DNA of 64,000 nucleotides from Globisporangium splendens (lineage: Eukaryota > Oomycota > Peronosporomycetes > Pythiales > Pythiaceae): NCBI GenBank assembly GCA_006386115.1, contig VFIW01000036.1, forward strand, positions 62,001 through 126,000, in the 5' to 3' direction. Below, piece after piece: positions 11,623-21,805 of the stretch. The notes beneath the pieces were generated by a model, which was given only the letters and a program-made list of their open reading frames with translations, made no database searches and was not told where the DNA came from. The translations under genes and the position numbers were made by a program. Position 1 is the first letter of the stretch; every line of letters starts with the position of its first letter.

Positions 11623-12198
11623 ATGTTCCACTGCTCCCCACTGCAAAGTGTGTACAATTTGCCGCCGCTCGTGCTTCCCAGCGAGCCCTCGACGAGCCGA
11701 ATGAGCATTTCCGAGATGATCGGTGCTCTCGGCGTCTCGACTCCAATCCCAACGCCAGCTCCTCTTCCTCCACTCAAGATGACGATGCCGTCTCCAAGCC
11801 CAATGGGCTCTGTGACCAAGGCTGGAGGGGTCAACAAGGAATATCGCTTTCCTAAACGCTTGATGCTTGACACACCGGATAAACCGAAGAACAGTCGCAA
11901 GAGTCGACTTCAGTTTGACTTTACCGAACAGGAGATGGCCAAGTACTATCATATGTCACAACGTGAGGCTGCTAAGCGTCTGGGTGTCGCGGTGATCACG
12001 GTCAAGAGAAACTGCAAGCGCCAAGGCATCAAGTGGCCATATCGAGCAGCGAAGCTCAAAGCGATCCAGGACGCCAAGCTGAGGGCGGCTCAGCGACCAG
12101 CGCAGCGACGATCAACACCAGAGCCCAACACGATGGCACTTCTTTCGGAGGCGTCACTCGCGTACTCGAGACTTCCGATGGACTCTGCGAAGCAGTGA
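11623..12198 (+). CDS. RWP-RK domain protein, short oomycete type (copy 3)
   Basis: Single-exon gene of 191 residues. The start at 11623 is the first ATG after the perfect promoter at 11572; the upstream open frame back to 11374 crosses that promoter and is rejected. A second ATG at 11701 (MSISEMIGALG) aligns with the N-termini of the 13.6 kb and 1.2 kb copies. The Pro-rich N-terminal third is followed by a basic region and the RWP-RK domain: FDFTEQEMAKYYHMSQREAA, GVAVITVKRNCKRQGIKWPY, then R-A-A-K. The signature is KWPYR, so the first Arg of RWPxRK is replaced by Lys. The C-terminus ends with MALLSEASLAYSRLP. Presumed nuclear DNA-binding regulator. It is closest by eye to the gene at 13581, which lies 1.4 kb downstream in the same orientation and is probably its tandem paralogue. 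Confidence 0.85.
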   Translation: MFHCSPLQSVYNLPPLVLPSEPSTSRMSISEMIGALGVSTPIPTPAPLPPLKMTMPSPSPMGSVTKAGGVNKEYRFPKRLMLDTPDKPKNSRKSRLQFDFTEQEMAKYYHMSQREAAKRLGVAVITVKRNCKRQGIKWPYRAAKLKAIQDAKLRAAQRPAQRRSTPEPNTMALLSEASLAYSRLPMDSAKQ

Positions 12199-13499
12199 TG
12201 CAAGAGCGAGTGAGGCTGTGAGCTATATGACGAATGAATGCGTGCGGAACAAAAGTAGCGTACTGAAACATGTTGTAGTAAGCCGATGCATTTATGGTGT
12301 TGAGACAGTTGGCAATAGCAAACCACCATGAAAAAGAAACAAAAATGTCTTGCTGGGCGTAGTTTTTGGAACTGGTCCTACCTTTGGTACTTGCATGGTG
12401 GACACTGCGCCAAACGCGGCAGTGCGCTTATTCGCCAACGTTTCAAGCCAAACTCTTCCACTTTTAAACACGCAATGGACTCGTTTTAAGCTGGTTTTGT
12501 GCAACAATATCTCAGCAAAAGCGTTGCCTCCACATCCTCATCAAAATGTTCCATAAAGAGAATACAAGTGCTTGCTGCAATGGACTCCTACGTATCTACT
12601 TTACGTAACAACTTGTAGCACACTCTTGAGTACGAAATCGCATTTGGACTCGTGTTTATGCGGGTGTCCTGTATATCTTCCAAGATCTATCGGGGTCTTC
12701 TAGACAAAGACCCAATGAGACGGATTGTCGTGTGCCAAAGTCACGTAATCGCTAGGCAAACCAGAGAGTGGGTAGCATGTTGGCCTGTTTGACTGCTCCG
12801 TCACTTTGTTATGACCGAGTCGCTCCGAAAGTGTCTATATTGAAGTTCGGTTTGTCTATGCAACTCGACGACTCGAGCCATTCCACATACGGAGAAACGT
12901 GTCTTCATGCAGGAGTGGCTCTGGGTTCATCCCCGTCGGACCTTGTGAGTGCACAGATTCGTTGGCGTCGTCAACATATGGTCAACTCAGGGCAAAGAAA
13001 GGACACATACTACACTTTCTTTGCACATTGATCTTCAGCAACCAAGGAACGGCTTGGCTCTGGAGTGTAGTCATCTTCTGAAGCCCTGCGCACTTGCACC
13101 CGTCGTATCCTTCTTGTCTCATGTATTCAGAGCCCGTTGTGTGGATTGCAGCCACTTGGCATATCTCGGGCACAAAAAGCACGAGTCATCTGTCATATTC
13201 GAATGCTGGCAGTTCTCCATAGTCACTGAATCTCGCCAGTTCCGAAAATCTCGCCAGTTTCGCGTCACACTGCATGCCATTACTTACAGGAAGCATTCAG
13301 CGCTCTGCAGGTTCAAAACCTTATTCCTCTAGGTGAATAGATATTTTCACTATGTAGCTCTCTGTTCGCGCCTTACCTTTACAACTCGTTGCGCACAGTT
13401 TTGAGTAGCTCGCTGCCCTTATTGTGGTTGAGAGTGGGCTTTCGCAGTGAACCTCCTTCGATCTCCTCCCTCTGTGCCCTTTCATGTGGAATGTTCTTG
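12199..13499. other. intergenic between two RWP-RK paralogues
   Basis: No gene recognised. A small imperfect tandem repeat, TCTCGCCAGTTCCGAAAA followed by TCTCGCCAGTTTCG, occurs at 13231-13264. Otherwise nothing of note. Confidence 0.45.
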
Positions 13500-13518
13500 C
13501 CATTTCCCATTTCCCTTT
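13500..13518 (+). promoter_or_regulatory. probable Inr plus FPR core promoter
   Basis: GCCATTTCCCATTTCCC resembles an initiator (CCATTTCC) directly followed by an FPR-like CATTTCCC. It lies 63-80 bp before the ATG at 13581, which is the first ATG after it. Confidence 0.5.
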
Positions 13519-13580
13519 CGAGAAAACATCAGATACGCAACACGTTTCAGCGACATTGAACAGCTACTCAAGCCAATAGG

Positions 13581-14108
13581 ATGAACATCTCCAACATGAT
13601 CAAGTCCCTCGGCACGACAGCTCCTGTCCCGCCCCGTGCTCCATTACCTCCACTTCTACTCACGAGATTGACGAGCCCCGTGAGCGCTCTGACCAAGAAA
13701 AACACGCATATCCCGTCGAACTTTGCCAAGCGCTCCATTATCGACCACTCGGAATCCAAGAGGGCAGGCAAGACTTCAAAATCTCGCAGAAGTCGCGTCG
13801 TGTTCGACTTTACTGAACAGGAGTTGGCCAAGTTCTTCCACATGCCGCAACGCGAGGCTGCAAAGCACTTGGGTGTCGCAGTGATCACTGTCAAGCGAAA
13901 CTGCAAACGCCTCGGAATCAAGTGGCCCTACCGTGATGCAAAGCTCAAGCAAGTCCGAGATGCCAAAGTGGTGACGCCATTGCACGAGATGCAGCAACCG
14001 CACCGACTTCCGTCCTTGGACTCCATCATGCTGCTCTCGGAAGCAGCTCGTACGTATTCAAGACTCCCGCTTGGCTGCATGGAAGAAAACTCGGAGGTTG
14101 CATTGTAA
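13581..14108 (+). CDS. RWP-RK domain protein, short oomycete type (copy 4)
   Basis: Single-exon gene of 175 residues. It starts MNISNMIKSLG, has a Pro-rich segment (PVPPRAPLPPLLL) and a basic stretch (KTSKSRRSR), then the RWP-RK domain: FDFTEQELAKFFHMPQREAA, GVAVITVKRNCKRLGIKWPY, then R-D-A-K. Like the 11.6 kb copy the signature is KWPYR. The C-terminus contains MLLSEAARTYSRLP, the tail motif seen in three of the four copies. The high similarity of domain, N-terminus and tail to the gene at 11623 indicates a tandem duplication. Presumed nuclear regulator with unknown targets. Confidence 0.87.
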   Translation: MNISNMIKSLGTTAPVPPRAPLPPLLLTRLTSPVSALTKKNTHIPSNFAKRSIIDHSESKRAGKTSKSRRSRVVFDFTEQELAKFFHMPQREAAKHLGVAVITVKRNCKRLGIKWPYRDAKLKQVRDAKVVTPLHEMQQPHRLPSLDSIMLLSEAARTYSRLPLGCMEENSEVAL

Positions 14109-14902
14109 ATCAGTCGAACCGTGGGATGTTTTTGCAGCGTCGTGCGGCATGATAGCTGCATAATTGTGGTGTTGGACATGGACGTAGTGGTATGCGTAGC
14201 GGTAGCTCAGTCAGTGTAGTGGTAGCAGCTTGAAGGGAAAGCTGCGAAGCGAGCATTTAGTGTGCTTTAAGCGTCGAAACTCATTATACACGTGTACTTT
14301 CTAACGTTAATTACGTGCCGATGCTGCTGAGCGCTAGTTGTCATGTGAACCGGAAGGTCTTGATCGATTGTCTCTGGAAACGCGACGTCCCTTTTATTAC
14401 GAGGCACATGTCTTGACATATTCCACTTGAATGCAAATGACCATTTTCCTCTTGTCCTTAACGACAAATTGATGTTGCAGTGTGGACAGAATGTGCCGTT
14501 CAAAATTGAGTCAGCAAAAAAATAGCAACGCAAGCACACTTTGGCAAACAGAGCCAGCATATTACAGATCCAGAAAAGGCGAGCTGCTTCGTGCACTCGA
14601 ACGAGTTCCCACAGGACGGTTCAACTGAGAAGAGATGCTGACCGTGGACCGCGCGACGCACATCCGCAATTTCCTCAGCGTCGCCAACACCAATTTTAAC
14701 GATTACGGCTACGACTGGATCTGCCGAGCTTCGTGCCAGCAACTAGTCTATGGACTGCTTTCCCAGTTTCCTTACTCTTTGGAACCATGCAATTGCCTCC
14801 CGTAAACTATGTTGTCTGCAAATCCGACCATGACGTCCTATACGCGCAGGGGCGAAGAAAGAAAAACGCCAACAGGTAAAGAACGCTTATACACGCAGAA
14901 TC
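14109..14902. other. intergenic, nothing recognised
   Basis: No supported gene. A short tRNA-like string near 14198 was considered and rejected. Confidence 0.45.
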
Positions 14903-15490
14903 ATGGAGTCGGCAAGCAGCGGCGTGGGATTCCACTACTGCATCAACAAAGGCCACGGCGCATTGTCAATGCGATGGTGGGATGCTCAAGCGCCAAGCAA
15001 CGTCTGCTGCTTGGAATGTGCACTTCAATGTCCATCGTACTACGCACTCACCATACACTCTGCGCTGCAACCGTCATCCCTTACCGGCCACGCTCAAGTG
15101 AGAACCAACTAAATCAGCATCAAGAAGCGGTACAGAAGCGCATCGTTCTCGAAACGACTTGCTCGCGCAGAGAGAGTTCCGTCGCACCAGCACCTTGAGA
15201 GCTGCGAGCTTCAGAAGGATCAAGTTCAAGAGACCACCCCACCGGCTCTTTTGTCGCTGACTCGACCAATTGACTCGCCGCATATTCGCTCGCATCCCAA
15301 GCGCGTACCAGCGAGTGTGTGCAGCTGGGATGGTTCGGGATCCCGATCAAGCATTGGTACTTGCTCGATGCGATTCGACCACCAAGAGCTGCCAGTTCCA
15401 GCGGAATCGAATGTGAAGGGCAGATGGGAGCGCATGGTGGAGAAAGTGGGCAACAAAGTTGTCAAGGTCGCAGCCAGATTCTATCGGTGA
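14903..15490 (+). CDS. possible small gene, frame interrupted by TAA or a small intron (unrecognised)
   Basis: Two open stretches lie in one frame: 14903-15109 (starts MESASSGVGFHYCINKGHG, contains RWWD and several Cys) and 15113-15490. They are separated only by TAA at 15110. The second stretch begins basic (KKRYRSASFSKR) and ends GRWERMVEK, VGNKVVKVAARFYR, which resembles the C-terminus of the minus-strand candidate at 5926. GTGAGA at 15098 could be a donor, but the nearest acceptors give an intron of only 20-40 nt. A donor further upstream (GTACTACG near 15037) with CTAAATCAG as acceptor gives about 80 nt and changes the protein. It may be a two-exon gene or a pseudogene. No known domain identified. 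Confidence 0.35.
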
Positions 15491-17165
15491 ACTGGTCGCT
15501 GTGGACGAGTGACAGGCATAAACATAAGCAAGTGAAATAGATACACAAGTGATACCGCAGGCGCTGCTGCCACAAGGAAGGAATATCACTCCATTAAGGA
15601 AAGGCAAGTAAAGCAACATATATCGCTGAGTTTTTCTTTGAGTTAGCCAGGTTCGGCCGATTAATGAGATCGACTTGAGTTGTCTCCCCATTGCTCACGA
15701 AAATGGCTGCATGTTGTGGATTCATCAACCAATCACACGACGTTGCACTACTCAAAACCTCAATGACAGCTCAGACAAGGAGGATACTTGAACTCGTGTC
15801 ATCGTTTGGTCTGATAGCTATTATAGTGTTGGACTTTTCCATAACGCGAGCCAATCCACAGCCAAACTGTATCACGTGTATGCTCCGTATGTAAGGCTGC
15901 CCCTGGTCTGCTCCAACTGTCGCTTGCGCAAATGACCGAAATGGGTCTGGTGGTGCTCGTCTCATCACTGGGCTCGCACCATTTTACTGCGTTTTAGCCA
16001 ACTGAAAGTTTCGCGGACTGCTGTATCTCAAGGAAACGTCGTGGAACTTGCTCAAGATGCTCGTTTTCGGTCAGGTCTTTATTCAATAACGAAATTTCGG
16101 TGTCAACACTGCTCTGTCGATGGTATCGCTGGCATTTCGCTACAAGTTGAAGGAAGACCCGCGCGAATCTGTGGGTCTTCCAGAAAGCCAAAAGCAACGT
16201 ATACGACAAGGTTCATCTGTGAATTTGCTCAGCGCGCCGCACAAGCCATACCATAACCAAGAAGAGAACTTGCAATGGTGCCAGACAAACGTATCCCGGT
16301 GGTCAACCACGATGGACTCATCGATGTCACGCCAAGCAGTCCTCGGTATTCACAGCAAGCCTACGGGGTACGTCGTAAAACAGTATTTTTCCAAACTCAA
16401 CTCGAGAATAAGCGCCTTTGGCTTGTACAGCTCTGTGGGATGCCGTTACCATCGCATCAGCACTCAACCTTTCGGCATCTGTCGAAGTTATCACGCAGCC
16501 ACACTTTGCAAGCACACTTGGCAGAAGCACGAGCCACACCTCACCATAATGCCTCCATACAAATTCGCTGGAAAGCTGAGAAACACCAGACTCTGTTTGT
16601 CAACACGAGCTATGCTCAACTTTTGATGTTGAAAGAGATGCTGCGTTTCGGCACGTTACGAACTAACGAGGGGAAGGATGTCCAGCAGCCTAATGGCTCT
16701 GTCGATACCGCGGTCATAACTATATCCACTTCCTTGCAGGACTTGAGCTGATTTGTCGTTCTGTGCATGCTGCAAGTCGGTGCAGTTGAGTCGGTAATTC
16801 ATACAAGCGAGCTGTAGCCATTTTCAACACCAAACCTGAATTGCGTGTGCTGCGACACCATCTGGACGATGCGATGGCATCAATGAGGCATCGCCACTTG
16901 CACTGCATGCGAGCCGAGTTCTCAAAGAGCAGTAGAAGAACGCAACTGCTGCACTATTATATTGTGGGTCGGTCGCAGGAAACACGTGGATCAACCTGCG
17001 TCTGGCGCTTCGTGCCTCAGTCTTGTAAATGCTCACTAGTGAAGAATGCATCAAAGGCACGCAGATGATCTGCACCAGATGCCACCCGATGAATGCGTTT
17101 GCACCATTCAATATCAACTCAAAGCACTCGCAGGGTGCCTTTTCTCCATTTCCAGCTGGTGATGC
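15491..17165. other. intergenic, no supported gene
   Basis: Short frames only, including a 168-codon plus-strand frame (16120-16626) without recognisable motif or coding-like composition. No repeat or RNA gene seen. Confidence 0.4.
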
Positions 17166-17184
17166 TTTTTTTTTTTTTTTTTTT
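17166..17184. repeat. poly(T) tract, 19 nt
   Basis: An uninterrupted run of 19 T lies 116 bp upstream of the ATG of the ZZ-domain gene. It may be a nucleosome-disfavouring promoter element or simply a homopolymer slip site. Confidence 0.9.
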
Positions 17185-17299
17185 CTGGGGTTTCCTAAAA
17201 TGAATTGATCGCAATTCAAGTCTGAATTGCCGATCGCACATGATTTTCCTCAACAAAGTGCAAGCCATTTGGGAATTTGAGACTGCGGGAAGAGCGAAC

Positions 17300-19879
17300 A
17301 TGGGCGGCGAGGACGCGGCGTTCAGCAGCAACGCGGCGAGCTACGCGCAGCACAAGGTGACGCAGGAGCAGCTGCGCGCGACGCAGGAGGAGCTCTCGAC
17401 CAAGATCCGCGAGCTGCAGATCTACGAGACCAACTTCATCCAGCAGAAGCGCGAGCTCACGCGCTGGAAGAAAAAATTCGAGTACATCTTCCGCGAGAAC
17501 GAGCTGCTCTCGCTCGAGACCGCCAAGCTCGACGCGTCCCACAAGCAGATCGCGTTCCTGCAGCAGGAGATCAAGTTCAAGGAGGAAGAGGGCAACGCGC
17601 TCCGCGGACTCGTGAGCGCGCTCGAAGCCTCGAACAAGAAAGCGCGCGCGTCGCGCCTCGACTCGGCTGCGCGGCTCGCGGGCAAGAAGGATTTGCCGGA
17701 AGCTGCGCTCGCGGGCGCGGCACTATTGAAGAAAGAGAATGGCGAGAACACGGTGTCTGCTGCGAATGCTGTCGCACCATCGCCGGATGCCGATGCAAAC
17801 GCTGAAGCATTGGAGAAAGAGCGAAAGGAACGCATTGAGGAGCGCGAACGATATTTGGCGGAGATTTCGGCGCTCAAGTCCGAGAACAGTATGCTGCTGA
17901 AGGATCTGGATCGGAAAGAACTCGCTTTGCAGTTGCGAGATGAAAAGGTGGCGGCACACAAAGAGCGCATTGAGAGCCTGGAGCAAAGCTTGAAGGAGGA
18001 ACAAGACAAGCACCTGGAGCAGTTGCGCGAGAAGCAGGACAAGATTGTGGACTTGGAGATCCAAATTCAGCAAATGCAGATGCGCCGCCGGTCATCCGCC
18101 GCGTACTTTGCGCGCGACAACGACGACGATGGTGGTGTCGGATTTGGTCCCACGCACCGTTTGAAAGACCAGGCATCCGCTGGTGACGATGACGCTCCGA
18201 AAGACGAAGAAGATCCCGACTTTGACGAGAATCCGGACACTCCGCCTGGGACGCCGCCACCAATTTCAGCTGGCGGTCTTTTGCCACCGGAAGACCCAAT
18301 GCAGGATCAGATCATGCGCGATTGGGAAGTCGACCGTAGAGTGCGCGCCGCGGCAACGGTTTCGTTTGACGAAAACAAGCTCCGCGATTTCATCGACAAG
18401 CTTCCGTACGAAACGAAAGACGGCACGAGTCGCATTTTGATGGACGCTGTCGCTCCCGAAGGCGACCAGCAGATCGCGGAGTCGCAGATTCTCATCAAGG
18501 CGGTGTCGAAAGAGACGCAAAAGGAACTGAAGGAGTTTTTGATTCCACTTTTAAAGGCGCGTAAGACCACTCGCGTGACGTACGCGACGATGCAGCGCAA
18601 GACGCTGGTCACAGATGTCCGCATCACGCTGGAGCCACGCGCGAGCTCGGTGACAGGTAATCTCGGTCCGGAAGAGAAGCGTTTTGGAAAGGACCATGCG
18701 TTCTACGGCCCGTCGAATGACGATGTCGCAAAGCTCGTGATGCACATGCCACGTACGTTGAGTACGCAAAACAAAGCAAGCTATGTGTCCAAGCCGCAGG
18801 TCGACCACCAGGCACATCAGCACGCGGATGGCGAGGTGGCCGAGTCGCCCGGAACGCCAAATGAACAATCAGGGGAGCCTGATACACCAGGGAATGACGC
18901 ACCGCACGAGAACACGGTAGTGAATCGCCGCTGGCGAGGCATGAGTGTGCCATCTGCGATCGCTGTGGGGAAGACCGCGAAGTTGATGGGGACGATGGTG
19001 GCGGGTGCGAAGAACCGCGTCGCTGCCAAGTTCACCAACTCCAAGTACTCCCATGAAGGTACATCGTGCCAGTTCTGCAAGATGTCTCCGATCATTGGCC
19101 AGCGCTACTCGTGTGCGACGTGTGTGGGGTTTGACCTTTGTGAGAACTGTTACTCCTTGGGCGGCCATGGTCTCGAAAACTCGGACGAGATGTTCTACCG
19201 CGTGCAAGAATTGGTTCTGGCACGTTGCGCACGACTGATCGACGAAGTGGACTTGCTCGAGCTGCTGCGCTTTGAGATTTGTCGCTCGAACTTGCGCAAG
19301 TTCAATTTCTGCTTGAATTGGCTCGCCGACATCGTCAACGGCAAGACCTCGCGTGATCTCCAAGCGCGTGCGCTGGAGATCCCAAGCATTCGTCGCGAGG
19401 TGCGGAAGCGGTTCGTGCCGCTTTTGATGGTCGTGTGCAGTGATCGCGATGACATTGAAGTGAAGACTGAGTGGGAGCTGGAAAGCGACAACTCTGCCGA
19501 AGTGCACAGTGTCGTGCGCGGTTCACTCAGTCAAGGCGACGGCAAGTTCTTAGAGACGCTGCGTATCTGGGTCGCGGATCAGTACCGCACGACGTCTCCA
19601 TTCGTCGAGCGCAATCTCTTGAAATACCGTGAAGGTGGTGTCGCGTTAGAAGAGGAGGACGAGGAAGACGAGGACCTCGGTGTCCATGGCGACAAACGTT
19701 CCCCAGAAGGAAGCGAGAACAGCCCCACCGTACACACCCCGAAGGGTGCTCCGCTGAGTAAGAAGCCGCCACTCGCGCAGAAGAAAAGCAGCAAGACGTT
19801 GGACCAGGAAGAGGAGCGATCGGCCACGAGTCAGCAGGGATTTCTCGAGCGAAACCACATCTCAAGCGAGGAGTTTTAA
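17300..19879 (+). CDS. coiled-coil protein with ZZ-type zinc finger
   Basis: Single exon, 859 residues from MGGEDAAFSS. Residues about 15-110 and 165-275 are long charged coiled-coil regions rich in heptad Leu, Glu, Lys and Arg. An acidic Pro-rich linker follows (PDFDENPDTPPGTPPP). Next comes a globular segment without a recognised domain (around DFIDKLPYETKDGTSRILMD). At about residues 587-623 there is a ZZ finger: CQFC, then CATC, then LCENCYSLGGHG, giving the paired Cys and His ligands typical of ZZ domains. A further roughly 120-residue helical region (ELVLARCARLIDEVDLLELL) and an acidic tail end the protein. ZZ domains usually bind protein tails or ubiquitin-like partners; the actual partner here is unknown. 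The ATG at 17300 is preferred over 17240 because the protein turns hydrophilic and coiled-coil-like from there. GC-rich third positions support real coding. Confidence 0.85.
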   Translation: MGGEDAAFSSNAASYAQHKVTQEQLRATQEELSTKIRELQIYETNFIQQKRELTRWKKKFEYIFRENELLSLETAKLDASHKQIAFLQQEIKFKEEEGNALRGLVSALEASNKKARASRLDSAARLAGKKDLPEAALAGAALLKKENGENTVSAANAVAPSPDADANAEALEKERKERIEERERYLAEISALKSENSMLLKDLDRKELALQLRDEKVAAHKERIESLEQSLKEEQDKHLEQLREKQDKIVDLEIQIQQMQMRRRSSAAYFARDNDDDGGVGFGPTHRLKDQASAGDDDAPKDEEDPDFDENPDTPPGTPPPISAGGLLPPEDPMQDQIMRDWEVDRRVRAAATVSFDENKLRDFIDKLPYETKDGTSRILMDAVAPEGDQQIAESQILIKAVSKETQKELKEFLIPLLKARKTTRVTYATMQRKTLVTDVRITLEPRASSVTGNLGPEEKRFGKDHAFYGPSNDDVAKLVMHMPRTLSTQNKASYVSKPQVDHQAHQHADGEVAESPGTPNEQSGEPDTPGNDAPHENTVVNRRWRGMSVPSAIAVGKTAKLMGTMVAGAKNRVAAKFTNSKYSHEGTSCQFCKMSPIIGQRYSCATCVGFDLCENCYSLGGHGLENSDEMFYRVQELVLARCARLIDEVDLLELLRFEICRSNLRKFNFCLNWLADIVNGKTSRDLQARALEIPSIRREVRKRFVPLLMVVCSDRDDIEVKTEWELESDNSAEVHSVVRGSLSQGDGKFLETLRIWVADQYRTTSPFVERNLLKYREGGVALEEEDEEDEDLGVHGDKRSPEGSENSPTVHTPKGAPLSKKPPLAQKKSSKTLDQEEERSATSQQGFLERNHISSEEF

Positions 19880-20010
19880 GTGAGATAGGCACGCGAACAG
19901 AGTGAGGAGACCTATGGCAACGCGACAGATGAGAGCGTTAGATCGAGTGCTGGAGAGAGAAGCGAAAGACAAGAAAGGGAGTATGCGTGTGAATGTGTAG
20001 CTGTGCATCG

Positions 20011-20016
20011 AATAAA
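20011..20016 (+). terminator. candidate AATAAA polyadenylation signal
   Basis: AATAAA occurs 132 bp after the stop of the ZZ-domain gene and before the AP endonuclease start. It is a plausible 3'-end signal but not proven. Confidence 0.35.
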
Positions 20017-20042
20017 AGTAGGCGTGCGAGCTGATGCTTTGT

Positions 20043-20105
20043 TGGTCTGTGTCAATATCGAATGTGTTCCAGCTTTCAAATATCACAGTCTGGTCTGTGT
20101 CAATA
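20043..20105. repeat. 15-bp direct repeat, 48 bp apart
   Basis: TGGTCTGTGTCAATA occurs at 20043-20057 and 20091-20105, in the intergenic space upstream of the AP endonuclease. Possible duplicated regulatory site; function unknown. Confidence 0.6.
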
Positions 20106-20216
20106 GCAGATACACGATCATTTTTCGTTTCGTATATTTTATACGCATCCGCCAACTTATTTCAGTATTTGCTTCTGCTCGACTCAGTGGCCATCTCAGT
20201 GCAAGCACGAGGAACC

Positions 20217-21635
20217 ATGAGCGCGCGCCAGAGCAAGCGGCTCAAGGTCGCGGCGGAGAAGGCGCTCGAGGTCGTCTCCACTACCGCTGCTAGTCCCGCG
20301 AAGGCCCGCAGCTCCAAGCGCAAGGGCGTCGTCGCACAGACCGCCACTGTCGCCGTCGAGTCGCCGCCGAGTCCAGTCGCCACTGCCGCCGTCGTCACCA
20401 GCAAGAGCGTTGAGGAAACCAAAGCCGAAGGCGCCAGCGCGGCCAAGGACGCGTGGGGCGCGCTGTTCGCGAAGAAGAGCGCGCGCAGCGGCCGCGTGTC
20501 CCCCAAGCCAGCGACGCCCGTGACCCCGGAGACCCAGGCCAAGATCGATGGCTACGCTTCGTTCGATGGCCTCACGTCGCGCGGTGCCGCGACGAAGCTC
20601 AAGATCGCGGCGTGGAATGTCAACGGACTGCGCGCGCTGCTGAAGAAGGAGGAAAGCATCCACATGCGCGCGTACCTGGCGCAGGAAGACGCCGATGTCG
20701 TGTGCCTCAGCGAGACCAAGATCGACCGCGACGAGCTCCAGAAGCTCGAGAATTTGTGGTCGCAGTACGAGTTTCAGTACTGGAGCTGCGCGACGAAGAA
20801 AGGGTACTCGGGCACCGCGATCTTCAGCAAGACCAAGCCGCTGAGCGTCAAGGACGAGATTATCGTCGAAGGCAAGAAAGCAGACGACGAAGGCCGCTTC
20901 CTCGCGCTCGAGTACGACAAATACTGGCTCGTTCACACTTACGTAAGTACCATTTGAGAGGGCTCACGCGTCAACAGCAAGGGCACACAGGCCATTAGGC
21001 TAATCCATATTGGATTCTCTTGATGCAGGTACCAAATGCTGGCCAGAAGCTCGAGCGTCTCGACTTCCGCACGAAGAAATGGGACGCCGCGATGCTGGCG
21101 ATGCTCCAAGACCTCGAGAAAACGAAGCCCGTCGTCTGGTGCGGGGATTTGAATGTCGCGCATCAAGAGATCGATATCCACGACCCGAAAAGCAACGTAC
21201 GTCCATGTTTGCTTCTGTTGGTCTAATTTGAAGAGTGTGGAATCAACTTAACGTCAGCGAATGTACAGCGAAACAAGAGCCCAGGTTTCACGGACGCGGA
21301 GCGCGAGAGCTTTGGCACGATCCTGAGTGCAGGTTTTGTCGACACGTTTCGCCACTTGCACCCAGAGGAGCAGCAGTTTTCGTACTTTTCGTACCGCTTC
21401 AACGCACGCGCCAAGAACAAAGGATGGCGGCTCGACTACTTTGTCGTCTCGCAGGCGCTGCTGGGCAAAGTGGTGCGTGCTTTCATGAGTAATGCGTCTA
21501 CTGTTCATTGGGAAAGCTGCTTACAGTAGGAACGTGTGTGTTATGTGGGTGAATATGCAGGAAGCGTCCGCCATTCGTTCGTCCGTGACTGGCAGCGACC
21601 ACGTCCCCATCGTCCTGGAGCTCCAGGAGCTGTAG
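20217..21635 (+). CDS. AP endonuclease, ExoIII/APE1 family, four exons
   Basis: Base-excision repair enzyme that cuts the DNA backbone 5' of abasic sites, acting in nucleus or mitochondria with Mg2+. Exons: 20217-20942, 21029-21196, 21269-21472 and 21561-21635, all joined in phase 0 with GT..AG introns of 86, 72 and 88 nt. The total is 390 residues. The roughly 125-residue N-terminus is basic, Ala/Lys/Ser-rich and probably disordered, as is common for eukaryotic extensions. The catalytic domain contains the family motifs IAAWNVNGLRALLK, CLSETKID (metal Glu), GYSGTAIFSK, WCGDLNVAHQEIDIHDPKSN (catalytic Asp and Asn), GFTDAERESF, WRLDYFVVS and GSDHVPIVLEL (catalytic Asp-His pair). All key residues are present. 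The start at 20217 follows the stretch GCACGAGGAACC; an open frame exists upstream but is AT-rich and unlike coding sequence. High confidence in family and splicing. Confidence 0.92.
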
Positions 21636-21805
21636 CCAAACCGGAAAAGCTCCAAAATCGAATCACAGGGGTTCTTTATTATCAATTCGCTGGCTTACTC
21701 TCAGAAAGAATGTAGTTATTGACCCCATTGTTGACTTTCAAGATCCAACTTATGCATCTAGGCTATTCTGTCTTTCCAACAAGGTATACGGCAAGGTGCA
21801 CAACA

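Noticed and set aside
14198..14252. tRNA-like string GCGGTAGCTCAGTCAGTG followed by GTGGTAGC and a short hairpin
   Set aside because: It has an A-box-like start but no B-box (GGTTCGAATC type), no proper anticodon arm and no acceptor pairing.
16120..16626. 168-codon plus-strand frame in the 15.5-17.2 kb spacer
   Set aside because: No motif and no promoter element; composition is like the non-coding surroundings.
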